Source of the DNA: Ariolimax columbianus
Taxonomy: Eukaryota > Mollusca > Gastropoda > Stylommatophora > Arionidae
NCBI GenBank assembly: GCA_036924085.1
Contig: JAVGWX010000011.1
Coordinates: 12,939,318-13,003,317, forward strand
DNA: 64,000 nucleotides
Direction: 5' to 3'
This document shows, one piece after another, positions 52,632 through 63,560 of this stretch. Position 1 is the first letter of the stretch. Each line of letters starts with the position of its first letter. Both the position numbers and the translations under genes were made by a program. Below the pieces are notes generated by a model that was given only the letters and a program-made list of their open reading frames with translations, had not been told where the DNA came from and made no database searches.

Positions 52632-54225
52632 AGAGAACTGCAGAATCATATATGAAGATAGAACAAAGCGTTCAGTTACAATCCTACCCCAAGGATGAGA
52701 AAGAACCTGAACCAACGTTGGAGGAAGTACGCTCAGGAATCGAAAGCCTGAAAAAGGGAAAGTCCCCAGGATGTGATGATATCCAACCAGAGCTAATACA
52801 AGCAGGAGGGGAGGCAAATGTTCGAGTCTATCACAAGCTGTGTAAACAGATATGGCACAGTGCAGAGTGGCCAGAAGCATGGAAGAAATAAATTTGTACT
52901 CCCCACCCCAAAAAATGCAACCTAAAGCTGTGCACGAACTACCGAACTATCGCGCTAATCAGCCACGCTAGACAGATACTCTTGCTGATCCTATAAAGAA
53001 GGATAGAGAAAAGATTTGAATCTGAAATTCTCGTGGTTTAAGCAGGTTTTTAGAAAAGACAGAGGTACCAGGGACCACATATTCAATATGAGGAATTTCT
53101 ACGAAAAATGTAGAGAGTTTAATGTAGACCTGTACATATGTTTCATTGATTACACTAAGTCCTTCGATGCGGTAAAATATCAAAATCTGTTGAACATCAT
53201 GTAGAAAATGGGGTTTTCTGTGCACATAGTCCATCTCATTGAAACATTATACCAAGATCAACAAGCCGCTGTCCGAGTATCTGGATAAACGTCAGATTGG
53301 TTCGCAGTACAAAAGGGAGTAAGACAGGGATGTATCCTCTCACCTTATCTATAAAACATCTATGCAGGACGTATAATGAGAACTGTTAGAGAAGACGAGA
53401 ACATTGACAGTTTTGATACATTTACGATTGGCGGGTACGAGATTCCATAGTTACGATACGCAGATGATACAGTGATACTATCAAGAAGTGCAGAAGGGCT
53501 AGAGCAGCTACTTTCAGCCGTAAATGGACACAGTAAAGATCAAAACCTGTTCATAAACATAAATAAAACAAAGGTAATGACCACCGACAAAACACAATGT
53601 CAGTATAAATTTACAGTGGGTGGTGAGGAAATAGATCATGTCACACATTTTGAATATATGGGCTCCAGAATTGACGAAAATGGCGACTGCTCGAAAGAAA
53701 TCAGAAGAAGAATAGCCATGGCAATGCAGAGACTGAACAGCCTGAAGAAATTATGGCAGAGCCTCGACAAAACGACAGAAGTAAAAGTCTTGAGAGCCTG
53801 TGTTTTTCCTGTGGCAGCTTATGGCTGTGAATCATGGATGATTACCAAAACTTCCAGACAATAATCGAATCCTTCTAGTCAAAATGTTACAGAAAGATCC
53901 TCAGAATACCCTTGGCGGAGACAAATGTAGACATTCAGCTAGAGTTGAGCATAGAGGAGAACTGGTTTATCAATTCCATTATGGCCAGAAAATGTAAATA
54001 CTTTGGTCACATCAAGAGACACAACGGTCTTGAGAGAACGGTGATGGAAGGTATGGTGCCAGAAAAAGAGGAAGATGTAGACCAAGAAGACGATGGTACC
54101 TCGATATCTACGAATGCCTGGGTGTGACTGTGGCGGAAGCTGGAGTTTTAGTAAATTAAAGAGTTTCTTTCAGACAAACTGTGATGGGAGTGACGTTCTA
54201 TAAAGAATATTTTACATGATGATGG
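52632..54225 (+). mobile_element. RTE-like LINE nested in older LINE
   Basis: Flanked by a 10-bp duplication with one mismatch, 'gtgttactat' (52622-52631) and 'gtgttattat' (54226-54235). It reads 'KGKSPGCDDIQPELIQAGGE', 'CTNYRTIALISHA', 'DLYICFIDYTKSFDAVKYQN' (first RT Asp), 'GVRQGCILSP', 'LRYADDTVILSRSAEGL' (RT active site), 'YMGSRIDENGDCSKEIRRRI', 'VKVLRACVFPVAAYGCESW' and 'ARKCKYFGHIKRHNGLERT', with an ATG-repeat tail. Several stops and shifts are spread over it. It is the longest copy of the family seen at 5295 and 46316. Confidence 0.9.
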
Positions 54226-54843
54226 GTGTTATTATCGGTACCCGGGAAAGTTTTGAACAGGATCATTTTAGAGAGATTACAAAAGGCCATATATGACTAG
54301 TTGAGGTACGAGCAGGCCGGCTTTCGACAAAACAGGTCCTATACAAATTAAAAGCAACACTGAGAGTAATAATTGAACAATGTGTGGAATGGAACTCACC
54401 GCTTATAATATTGTGATTATATGGACTACGAGAAAGCTTTAGACAGCTTGGACAGGGTATCATTATAGAAGTTGCCCAGACACTATGGAGTGCCCGCAAA
54501 GTTCTCTAATATAATCCAGAAAACACATGAAGCAACGAGATGTCGAGTGCTACACGAAGGTCAGCTTTCTGAACCCTTTGAAATATGAACTGGGAATTTG
54601 GCAGGGCTGTCTACTATCACTATTACCCTTCCTGCTGGCCATTGACTGGATTATGAAGTCAACATTATCGTCAAGCGACAACGGCATTAAATGGACATTA
54701 ACAATACAACTCGAAGATCTCCTTTGCTGATGATTTGGATCATCTGTCGTATATGGACAGCCAGATGCGAAATAAGATGCGTATATTTGGAGAGATCACC
54801 AAAATTGGGACTTAAAATACACAGAGATAAAACACAGGTTTTG

Positions 54844-55205
54844 GCTTGGCTTTGTTCGTTCTCAATCTTCCGCTACCAAACCCTAAAAGGACTAAAGTAG
54901 CAGAATGTAGTCCTGAGAACGGAATGCGTTGTGTCATAGTTCACAGCTTGACTTCGATATTTGCACTTTTCCGTCCTACACATCCGACTTCAGCCCGCAT
55001 TTTTTGAGTACCGGGTTAGCATTCCATCTTCGATCCCTTCTCCTTAGCCAGTCTGCTCTGCTGCAGCTTGTTATCCAGGATCACCGCATGGAGGTGTAGA
55101 AGGGTCTTGGTAGCTCCGGTTCGCTGGCCCTGACGCTAGCAGTCAGCTATGTGTCGCTGACCGCTGCAGCTCATGCGCTGCTCAGCATCTTGATCTCAAA
55201 TATAG
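54844..55205 (+). mobile_element. TTC-ended interspersed repeat inserted in a LINE
   Basis: This copy of about 362 bp interrupts the LINE codons 'KTQVL' and 'KINAI', so its ends are well defined. It runs from 'gcttggctttgttcgttctc' to 'gcatcttgatctcaaatata'. Inside are 'cacatccgacttcagcccg', 'gagtaccgggttagc', 'cagcttgttatccagga', 'tggaggtgtagaagggtctt' and a single 'ctggccctgacgctagcagt' segment. A short duplication ('ttttg' on both sides) is possible. Confidence 0.88.
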
Positions 55206-55870
55206 ATTTTGAAAATAAATGCAATTCGCAATGATAGAATTGGGCTTGGAGCCGCCCACCTTCAGAATGTGGAGTCTTTCACATACCCTGGCAGCAATAT
55301 AGACATATTAGAAGACCCAGAAAACGATGTTCAGTTAAGAATACAGAAGGCGAGAAAAGCTTTCATTGCATTGGGGTATTTATCGAAGTAAAAAGAAACT
55401 AAAACCACTACCAAAATTCAAATCTTCAACTCTAACATAAAATCCGTTCCATTATATGACTCTGAAACATGGAAGTCAACACATGTACCTATGAAAAATG
55501 TAAAGACTTTCTTAAATGGTTGCCAAGGCACGACACAAGGGAGGAAATGGTACGACAGGATCACCAACGTGGAACCGATGGGAAAAACTGGACAAATACC
55601 AGTGGAGCATGAAATACGGAGGAGGCGATGGATAGGCCACACATTACGGATATCAGTGGATAACATTACCAGGCAAGCTTTGTTCTGGAGTCCACAGGGT
55701 AAGAGAAGTAGAGGAAAACCAAGACACTCAAGGAAGAGAGAACTGGGATCAAATTTAAACGCAACAAACATTATGTGGACGTAATTGGCTCAGATGGCTC
55801 ATAATAGGAAGACTTGGCGAGTGTTTGTTGAGAGCCTATGGTCCACATGGAGCTAACAGATTTTTGGTTG

Positions 55871-55990
55871 ATTGAGGGACGCTCGGCCGAATGGTTTCTA
55901 TGTCTGCCTGCTGGTAAGGTTGACAGTGGATTGATTCCCCTGTTGTACATTTGTTTATACTGACACGGCCTTTTTAATATATTGCCGAAT
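55871..55990 (+). mobile_element. Possible decayed tRNA-derived SINE
   Basis: 'cggccgaatggtttc' resembles an A box and 'gtggattgattccc', about 40 bases on, resembles a B box. The rest is unassigned. Weak. Confidence 0.35.
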
Positions 55991-56555
55991 TGTGTGCATA
56001 AAACAAAATATATTATTTCACGGGAAATCATTTAAAGATGGGATGAAATTAGCGGAACTCTTGAAGTTAGAACATTTTCTCGAGGTAGATAGATGAGCGG
56101 TTAGAGTATGGTAGAGGTAGCCTGAATGTTGAGAATTCCACGGACACCAAAGAATTCCACGGACACCAAACTACTAACGTGGGGGTTTGAAAAGACACAC
56201 AAAGACAGCTTATAGCAAGCATCAGGACAAAGTCCTGCCATGTCCTGGAAGAGACATGTTACACGATGATAGCGGATAGAATCACAAGGAAGCGGGAGGC
56301 ATAGAGAGAATATGTGATAGCTCTCAGGAATGGCATGGGACACGATCAACGGCGGAGCTGATAAACGAAAATCTCCATTATCTGTAACGCCATCGGACAG
56401 GGTACTTGATGATGATGATGAGGATGATGATGATGGTGATGAGAGATGTGTGTAGTAAAGAGAGGAAGAAATTTGCTTTCATTCCCAGAATTCCCCATTT
56501 TCAATCCAATCTGAAAATGATGTTATTAACTGGCAAAGACGGGTACATCAGCTAG
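55991..56555. other. Unassigned; (GAT)n inside
   Basis: No gene recognised. A (GAT)n-rich run lies at 56405-56445. Confidence 0.45.
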
Positions 56556-56630
<75 letters not shown>

Positions 56631-56837
56631 GAGTGTAAATATATACGAGTGCAAATATATACGAGTACAAATATATACGAGGGCAAATATATACGAGTAC
56701 AAATATATACGAGTGTAAATATGTACGAGTGCAAATACATACGAGAGTAAATATATAAGAGTGTAACTATATACGTGTGCAAATATATACGAGTGCAAAT
56801 ATATACGAGAGCAAATATATACCAGTGCAAATATAAA
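56556..56837. repeat. (TA)n followed by 16-bp minisatellite
   Basis: (TA)n at 56556-56628, then about 13 units of 16 bp reading 'aaatatatacgagtgc'. The array ends exactly at the mariner's left inverted end at 56838. Confidence 0.93.
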
Positions 56838-57033
56838 CGAGGTAGCTTTAAACAGTTTCCGGAATAGTCGACTCGTGTTTGAATGAAAGATGATGTTATG
56901 GAGAATAGATATTTATAAGTCGGTAGTGACCTTGACGAAGTAACATGACAGACGTGACTTTGAAATATACTCTCGAACAGAAGTTACATAATTTTGTTTG
57001 TGTGTTGTGCTCGCTGCATTGTCGGATTTGAAA

Positions 57034-58255
57034 ATGTCCTTGATTGAACAACGTACACATGTCAAATTCTGTGTTTTGCTTAATAACTCACCCTCAGAGA
57101 CGCAAACATTGCTTAATAAAGCATATGGTGATACCGCAATGAAGAAATCGCAAGTATTTGAATGGTACAAGCGTTTCCGTGAAGGTCGTGTTAGTGTCGA
57201 TGATGATGCACGTAGTGGACGACCGTCAACCTCGAAAAACAATGAAAACATTGAGCGTGTTCTAAACGTCGTGTGGGCTGACAGAAGACCTAGTGTCGAG
57301 AAAATAGCCTCAGAAGTTGGAAGTTGCCACAGTATTCTTCATAATGAACTGCACATGCCCCGTGTTTGTCAACACATGGTTCCTAAAATGTTATCTTCTG
57401 AACAGAAAGAAATGAGACTGACCCTGGCAGGAGACGTAATCACAATGGCTGATCAAGATAGCTATTTTCTCAACAACATAATCACAGGAGATGAGACCTG
57501 ATGTTTTGTGTACGATCCTCAGACAAAACGTCAGTCCTCTGATCATCAGACAAAACGTCAGTCCTCTGATCCTCAGACAAAACGTCAGTCCTCTGATCCT
57601 CAGACAAAACGTCAGTCCTCTGATCCTCAGACAAAACGTCAGTCCTCTGATCATCAGACTAAACGTCAGTCCTCTGATCCTCAGACAAAACGTCAGTCCT
57701 CTGATCCTCAGACAAAACGTCAGTCCTCTGAATGGAAATCCCTCACATTTCCCCGGACACAGAAATTTTGTTTGGACAAGAGCAAAGGAAAAGTTATGTT
57801 GGTTTTTTTTTTTTATTCCCAAGGTATTGTCTACCGTGATTTCATTTCAGAAGGCAGAATGGTTAAAAAGGAATTGTACGTTGATATCCCCAATCGTAAA
57901 AGAGATGCAATCAGAAGAAAACGACCAGACAAATGGAGAACAAACAGTTGGATTCTGCTGCATGCCAATGCGCCAGCACATCAATCCCTAATTGTGAAGC
58001 AGTACCTCACAAAGCGCAATGTGATTACCTTGGAACATCCTCCATATTCTCCCGTCGTGGCACCGGCTGATATTTTCTTGTTCCCTCGACTGAAATCGGC
58101 ACTTAAAGGACGGCGATTCAAGATGACGTAACCACCAATGCGGCAAGACAGCTGAGAAGGATGTAAAAAAATGGGTTCCACGAATGTTTCCAGCAGCTGT
58201 ATGCACGTTGGCAAAAGTGTGTAGTTGCCGATAAAACTACTTTGAAGGAAATGTA
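57034..58255 (+). pseudogene. Mariner transposase, one early stop, one lost Asp
   Basis: The likely start is Met at 57034 ('MSLIEQRTHVKFCVLLNNSP'). The N-terminal DNA-binding part has 'KSQVFEWYKRFREGRVSVDD' and 'GRPSTS'. The first catalytic Asp is in 'ITGDET', directly followed by a TGA at 57499 where mariners have Trp. The frame then continues through eight 9-residue repeats, 'RDFISEGRMVKKELYVDI', 'LLHANAPAH' (the second catalytic Asp is replaced by Ala) and 'HPPYSPVVAPADIFLFPRLK' (third Asp present). A frameshift near 58125 leads to the C-terminal 'FHECFQQLYARWQKC'. It is inactive. Confidence 0.92.
57514..57729. repeat. 27-bp minisatellite inside transposase frame
   Basis: Eight exact-length units (216 bp) reading 'gatcctcagacaaaacgtca' then 'gtcctct', encoding 'DPQTKRQSS' each. 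The unit itself is a normal mariner segment after the first catalytic Asp ('YDPQTKRQSSEWK'), amplified in place and in frame. Confidence 0.95.
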
Positions 58256-58369
58256 GTGTAGATAATTCTATTGTAACTCATTTCTATACAAACAACTATT
58301 TAGGGAACTTTCTGAAGCTACCTCGTGTATATCGGTGTGTCAAAAGTGAGTGCTTTCTTCTTTGCTGAT

Positions 58370-58770
58370 TAACAATAGCATCAGAGACCAATCAAATTGA
58401 GACATTTGAAGCAGAACACAACTCAATACACGAATTACTCTTTGCAGATGATCAGTATCTGCTGTACAACGATGAAAATAAACTGAAAAACCACACGAAT
58501 GCGTTTACGGTTACCCGTGTTAAACACAATATGCGAATTAGCGAGAACAAAACAGAAACTACGATGATCAGTAGAACTCCTGGGCCACAAGATAAATGTA
58601 GGTGATATAATGAGTTCAAGTATTTAGGCAGTGTTTTTTCCGCGAATCCATGAGTTCAAGTATTTGGGCAGTGTTTTTTCGGCGAGTCCATGAGTTCAAG
58701 TATTTGGGCAGTGTTTTTTCGGCGAGTCCATGAGTTCAAGTATTTGGACAGTGTTTTTTCGGCGAATCCA
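58370..58770 (+). pseudogene. LINE RT fragment ending in a 40-bp array
   Basis: The forward frame reads 'ELLFADDQYLLYNDENKLKN' (RT active-site box) and 'MRISENKTETTMISRTPGPQ', then 'EFKYLGSVFS', the conserved motif that follows in LINEs. From 58610 the sequence coding for that motif repeats four times as 40-bp units ('atgagttcaagtatttgggc', 'agtgttttttcggcgag'). Forty is not a multiple of three, so each copy shifts frame. Confidence 0.8.
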
Positions 58771-58969
58771 TGTGTTCAATGAGTGGCTTACAGCTCTGGT
58801 GGATTTGGCTGTGGGGCAGGAGGGGGAGGGGGCGTTAGGTAGGTGGATGGATGACATTAGAGTGATTGTGCAGCGACACGGGCTCGCGTTGTTCGACGCT
58901 GCGCACTTGACACAGGATAGACGACTGATGCTCCCCATGACGCTCAACGGCAGAAGCGGAAAAAAACGA
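58771..58969. other. Unassigned stretch
   Basis: 'WLTALVDLAVGQEGEGAL' is readable forward in one frame after the array, but no family is recognised. Confidence 0.35.
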
Positions 58970-58974
58970 ATTAG

Positions 58975-59038
<64 letters not shown>
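58970..59038. repeat. (CT)n(AT)n compound microsatellite
   Basis: About 13 CT followed by about 18 AT dinucleotides. Confidence 0.97.
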
Positions 59039-59042
<4 letters not shown>

Positions 59043-59184
59043 TGCAGTACAATAAATACATACGCAAGTAACATGGGCGTTTTTTATCACTCAATACATA
59101 TGTTCTGTCGTGTCTGCAGGGGTTTAACTTCGAGATTGTTACGTATTGTCTGTTTACGGATCTTGTCCCTTTCCGTCACCTGAA

Positions 59185-60720
59185 CCGTGTCATGTAGCAT
59201 GTCCTTTGTAGAACGTCGCTCCCATCACAGCCAGCCTTTATGAATTTCGGTCTGCAGTCAATCTTCCCGTCTACTCAATGTTCATGTTTACAGAATCCTT
59301 TATATTGTGTATCAATCTTCACCATGATCGACCCCTGCGTAGACTTCCAGATACCATGCCATCTATAACGGTTCTTTTCAGTCCGGTATATACGTTTGAC
59401 GTGGCAGAAGCATTTCAATTTCCTCAACAGAACATTGTTCAAGAACCATTTTTCTTCAACATTCACGTCTTCTATGGTGGTTTTGTTTGTCACTTTCTTT
59501 ATCCAAGGAATTTTTAGGTTTCTTCTGTAACATTTTGTTTCGAACACTCCAATTTTCTTCCTTGCTACTTGTGTCTTAGTCCATGTCTCGCACCGTACAT
59601 TGCCACAGGGAATATGCATGTTTTCATGATCTTCAGTTTTATTTGCTTGTTAGAATTATGCCATAAATTGTGCATGTTGTTTAGCTTCTACATCGCCATG
59701 GCCAAACGTCTTCTAATTTCTTTTAAGCAGTCCCCGTCGTTGTATAATGTAAAGCCAAGGTATTCAAAATGTGTGACATTTTCACTTCTTCATTTTTAAT
59801 AACAATCTGGGGTTGCAGTCCTGTTTCGTCAGTGGACATAATCTTAGTTTTCGTAATGTTCAGGAAATGGCTCTGAGCTTCAATGTGCTTCTGAACGGAC
59901 ATGAGCAGTCGTTGAAGCCTCTTGGTGCTATTTGACAGCATGGACATGCAGATGCATACATCTCCTCCTGCCTGTATTAGTTCAGTTGGTATCTCGTCAC
60001 ATCATGATGATTTTCCCTTTTTAATTGCTTTTATTGCCCCACGAACCTAGTCCAATGTGAGTTTTGCCCACCCCCCTCCCCCTTTGTTATCAAGATTTTT
60101 ATTCTTTGCGTTGTTTTCATTTCATACATCTCGCTACAGTACTCCTCCCATCTTTTCTTCATACATCTCGCTACAGTACTCCTCCCATCTTTTCTTCATA
60201 CATCTCGCTACAGTACTCCTCCCATCTTTTCTTCATACATCTCGCTACAGTACTCCTCCCATCTTTTCTTCATACATCTCGCTACAGTACTCCTCCCATC
60301 TTTTCTTCATACATCTCGCTACAGTACTCCTCCCATCTTTTCTTCATACATCTCCCTACAGTACTCATTCCATCTTTCCCTCACACATCTCCCTACAGTA
60401 CTCCTTCCATCTTTCCCTCACACATCTCCCTACAGTACTCATTCCATCTTTCCCTCACACATCTCCCTACAGTACTCATTCCATCTTTCCCTCACACATC
60501 TCCCTAAGGTACTCCTTCCATCTTTCCCTCACACATCTCCCTACAGTACTCCTTCCATCTTGCAAGTACATCGTTGCTCTCTGTCATCACATTGCCTCTT
60601 TTGTCGTTGACTTCTTTTAGTGACAGCTTGAATTCTCCCGTCAGTATTCTAATTTCTCTGAAAAGTTCTCTAAACTCCCCTTGAAGATCTTCCATTACCA
60701 CAATTACTTTGTTCTGCACG
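59185..60720 (-). mobile_element. RTE-like LINE with RT core deleted and internal array
   Basis: Reading in reverse from 60720: 'LQGEFRELFREIRILTGEFK', 'EVNDKRGNVMTESNDVLARW', then 'KEYCREMCEGKMEGV', which is amplified as a 37-bp array (60555-60121). After that come 'GAIKAIKKGKS', 'CDEIPTELIQAGGDV', and a jump to 'MLSNSTKRLQRLLMSVQKHI' and 'LNITKTKIMSTDETGLQPQI', so the RT active site has been deleted. The C-terminus 'FETKCYRRNLKIPWIKKV' and 'KWFLNNVLLRKLKCFCHVKR' ends near 59185 ('catgtagcatgtcctttg'). It is a relative of 52632-54225 but a different subfamily. Confidence 0.82.
60121..60555. repeat. 37-bp minisatellite inside LINE coding sequence
   Basis: About 12 units reading 'ttcatacatctcgctacagt' then 'actcctcccatcttttc', with a second variant ('ctcacacatctccctacag') in the right half. 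On the reverse strand the unit spells the LINE segment 'YCREMCEGKMEGV'. Confidence 0.95.
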
Positions 60721-60770
60721 CACGAGATCCCAGTGGTACGTGCCGGAGTATGTCGCTTTCTTCTTCTCCT

Positions 60771-61351
60771 TCTTCTTCTTCTTATTATTATTATTATTCT
60801 TCATCGTACGCAGTCAGACGTCAACCTGTATTTTTTCGAAAAAAGCGGCGGTCATCCTGAGGCTGTTGACACTGCCATAGAGCTTGTCTAGTGTTGCCAC
60901 TGGTGATGGCCACATCTGCTTTCTCTGATCCTCGTACGTCGGGCAGTTTTGCAGCAAATGTTCAGCGATCATTTTCCCGGTACCACACGAGCATTCGTCA
61001 GTGCCACCTATCTTCAATTTATTGAATAGGTGGTACCTCAAACTATTGTGGCCAGTGCGGAGTCTGAAGACCACGACCTGCTCTCTTCTGTTCAACTGGT
61101 AATAGGCATCGTTTTTTTGTGTAGCCAGTATGTTCTGTTTCCCATTTGGCCATGTATCTGGCCCTAATACGCCTTTTGGACTCTTCGTAGGTCACACTAG
61201 AATCTGGTTGTGGTAGTCTTGCACCTTCTTTTGCAAGTCTGTCTGCCTCCTCGTTGCCTTGGGTGTTGCAGTGGGATGGAACCCACTGTACCACTACTCA
61301 TTTTGGTGCGGACTGGTGGCATAGTTGACAGAGTACTGCTCTTAAATCAAA
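60771..61351 (-). mobile_element. I-type LINE, 5'-truncated, with 10-bp target duplication
   Basis: 'atgtcgcttt' at 60750-60759 and 61352-61361 flanks the copy. After the TTC/ATT tail (60760-60800) the reverse strand reads 'MVQWVPSHCNTQGNEEADRL' (RNase H end), 'TYEESKRRIRARYMAKWETE', a frameshift at a T-run near 61120, and 'NRREQVVVFRLRTGHNSLRY' through 'RMTAAFFEKIQVDV'. It is close to the intact copy at 41363-43560. Confidence 0.94.
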
Positions 61352-61361
61352 TGTCGCTTTT

Positions 61362-62317
61362 GCTATGGCATATTACAACTTCTATGGCTTGTTCTCCGAT
61401 CAGGATTTCTGAACTCTTTTAAAACTGTATGAGATCACGGACGTGTTTGTGGACGGACGTTTACCGAACGGACGTCACGTGCTGCAAATATGTATGTAAA
61501 GGAAGAAAAAAAAACGTTATAGCTAATAATAAAAGTCCCCCTTTCATATTATTTCTAATTTATATTTTATTTCTCGAATATTTATATCCTGTTTTTATTG
61601 TATCTTTTTTCTTACCTCCACTGAACAAAGTTTTACACACATTTTATCATTGCATATTTTTACGCGGGGTCTAATAACACTGGCTGCAGTTTCTTAGCGA
61701 GAGCATGGCCACTAATGTGTTTTACCAACCCGCGGACACTCCCAGTGAGCGCTGGGAAGTGAATGCATAATTAACCGTCTGCGGCGGGAGGATTTTTATC
61801 ACCAACATTTTCCTATAGATGGAGGCAAGTCGTAAAGTTGAAAACGTTGATGCTGTTAGTTGGTCCGTGAATCTTCATGGTCTTGTCTTTGAACTGAAGA
61901 CACTCGTTGATTGTGTATAGGTTAAAAAAATAAAATATATATATATTTTAACGTTCGTTCCGTTACTTGTGTTATTTTGTGTAGCACATAATATTACCAC
62001 GAAGAAAGCAGGTCGTAAAACATACGGTATTAACACGTAGAAGCATGTCGTAAAATCATATGACGTTACCACGAAGAAGGAAGGTCGTAAAAACACATGA
62101 AAGCTTCAAAGTTCTTGAAAACAAAAATAAAAAAGGCAAGGTCTCTATTAGACCGGCTAGTTATCTGGTTGAATGTTTTAGATATATTTGTCTTCATCGT
62201 GGTGGGTTATAGAAGGTGATAATAGTTATGATGCATCGGGGAACTACATATTCGATGGATGGAATAAATGATACCAGTAAATGTAGCGCGTACATCTCTT
62301 TGGTAGTAATGTCACTT
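61362..62317. other. Unassigned; short 45-bp tandem inside
   Basis: Three imperfect units with 'taccacgaagaaag' and 'aggtcgtaaaa' lie at 61992-62098. Otherwise AT-rich, with no gene recognised. Confidence 0.4.
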
Positions 62318-62480
62318 CTTGTTCTTCTGCGTTCGTTCTCAATCTCCCGCTACCAAGCCCTGAACAGGGCTTTGCAAGTAGCAGGATGTAGTCCGTAGAA
62401 CTGAATAGGTTGTGTCGCTAGTTTACAGCTTGACTGCGATATTTGCACCTTTCGGTCTGACGCATCCGTCTTCGCAATGA
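62318..62480 (+). mobile_element. TTC-ended interspersed repeat, partial copy
   Basis: 'ttgttcttctgcgttcgttc', 'cccgctaccaagccctgaac', 'gtttacagcttgactgcgat' and 'gcacctttcggtctgacgc' match the first third of the copy at 54844. The rest is missing. Confidence 0.8.
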
Positions 62481-62589
62481 CTCAACGTCGTCTGATTTTT
62501 GATTCATAAACATGTTTTGCAAATGCAACATTAATAAAGAAAATGAATTGAGTCGGTTCAGGCTGTAACTATTTGTTATCCATGTGTAT

Positions 62590-62785
62590 CTGTTTTTGAC
62601 TGCAGAAAAGTTTTCACTCGGGTCTTTACCCAAAGAAAAGGTTTCCACTCATGTCTTTCCCCGCATGAAAGGTTTGCACTCTTGTCTTTGACTGCAGAAA
62701 TATTTCCACTCATGTCTTTGGCTGCAGACAAAGTTTCCACTCGCGTCTTTACGCCCAGAAACTGATTCCATTCATGTTCTTGACT

Positions 62786-62822
<37 letters not shown>

Positions 62823-62985
62823 CATTCACGTCTTTGACTCCAAAAATAGTTTCCACTCGTTTCTTTACCCACAGAAAAAGTTTCCAATCATGTCTTTGAC
62901 TGCAGAAAAGGTTTGCACTCATGTCGTTACACACAGAAAATGTTTCCACTCATGTCTTTACCCACAGAAAAGGTTTCTTTTCTAC
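62590..62985. repeat. About 32-bp minisatellite with internal poly-A
   Basis: About 12 imperfect units with 'tttccactcatgtctttgac' and 'tgcagaaaag'. A 30-base A-run at 62788-62817 lies in one unit, at the position where other units have 'gcagaaaaag'. Confidence 0.88.
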
Positions 62986-63206
62986 TCATGGATTTGGTTT
63001 CAAGGTCTCCACAAAATCATATGTGTAAGGAAGTCGCGATTACTGGACATAATAATTAGATGAGTCAGTCAGTCTTGGATCACGACTGCAAGCAGATTAT
63101 TTCCAACCAGTTTTAGAGTGTTCAACAATATGTGTCATCAACGCAGTGACAATAAAGTGTCAAAAACATGAGTACACGAACTCATCATTTTGATTGCTAC
63201 ACTAAA

Positions 63207-63209
<3 letters not shown>

Positions 63210-63238
<29 letters not shown>

Positions 63239-63560
63239 CTTCTTCTTCTTCTTCTTCTTTGTACGCTGTCAGACGTCGCTTGAATTTGTTCGAAGAAAGC
63301 AGCTGTCATCCTGAGGCTGTCGACGCTGCCATAGAGCTTGTCTAGTGCTGCCACTGGTGATGGCTACATGTGCTTTCTTTGGTCCTCGTATGTCGGGCAA
63401 TTTTGCAGCAGATGTCCAGCGGTCATTTTCCCTGTACCACAGGTGCATTCGTCAGTGCCACCTATCTTCAGTTTATTGAATAGATGGTACCTCAGTCTGT
63501 TGTGGCCTGTGCGGAGTCTGAAGACCACGACCTGCTCTCTTCTGTTCAACTGGTAATATG
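63210..63560 (-). mobile_element. I-type LINE 3' end with 27-bp target duplication
   Basis: Identical 27-bp flanks at 63183-63209 and 63561-63587 ('catcattttgattgctac' and on) bracket a (TTC)n tail (63210-63258) and a reverse frame 'NRREQVVVFRLRTGHNRLRY', 'HLFNKLKIGGTDECTCGTGK', 'HLLQNCPTYEDQRKHM', a stop, then 'DSLRMTAAFFEQIQ'. The first few bases of the duplication may be shared with the LINE. The perfect flanks imply a recent insertion. Confidence 0.95.

Larger units (their letters stand above)
51963..55870 (+). mobile_element. Decayed LINE hosting two nested insertions
   Basis: One LINE in three pieces. 51963-52631 gives the pre-RT region ('YAEANKEVKKRTRSDKRKYI', 'KLTGKYKRENDFIKDKTGQL', 'ERPTAEEVKKVNRILKDYKA', 'NYRGIVLL'). 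54226-54843 resumes with 'VPGKVLNRIILERLQKAIYD', 'YEQAGFRQNRS', 'DYEKALDSLDRVS', 'GLKIHRDKTQVL'. 55206-55870 continues 'KINAIRNDRIGLG', 'VESFTYPGSNID', 'EIRRRRWIGHTLRISVDNIT', 'QALFWSPQGKRSRGKPRHS'. Frameshifts and stops are many, so it is dead. Confidence 0.88.
56838..58325 (+). mobile_element. Mariner-like transposon with internal minisatellite
   Basis: Inverted ends of 31 bp, left 56838-56868 ('cgaggtagctttaaacagtt' and on) and right 58295-58325, share 'cgaggtagctt' and 'aatagt' plus scattered bases. Taking away about 190 bp of added repeats from 1488 bp leaves the usual 1.3 kb. The transposase lies forward inside. Confidence 0.9.

Noticed and set aside
56526..56830. Tyr/Ile-rich small proteins
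   Set aside because: Produced by (TA)n and a 16-bp array in which all frames cycle.
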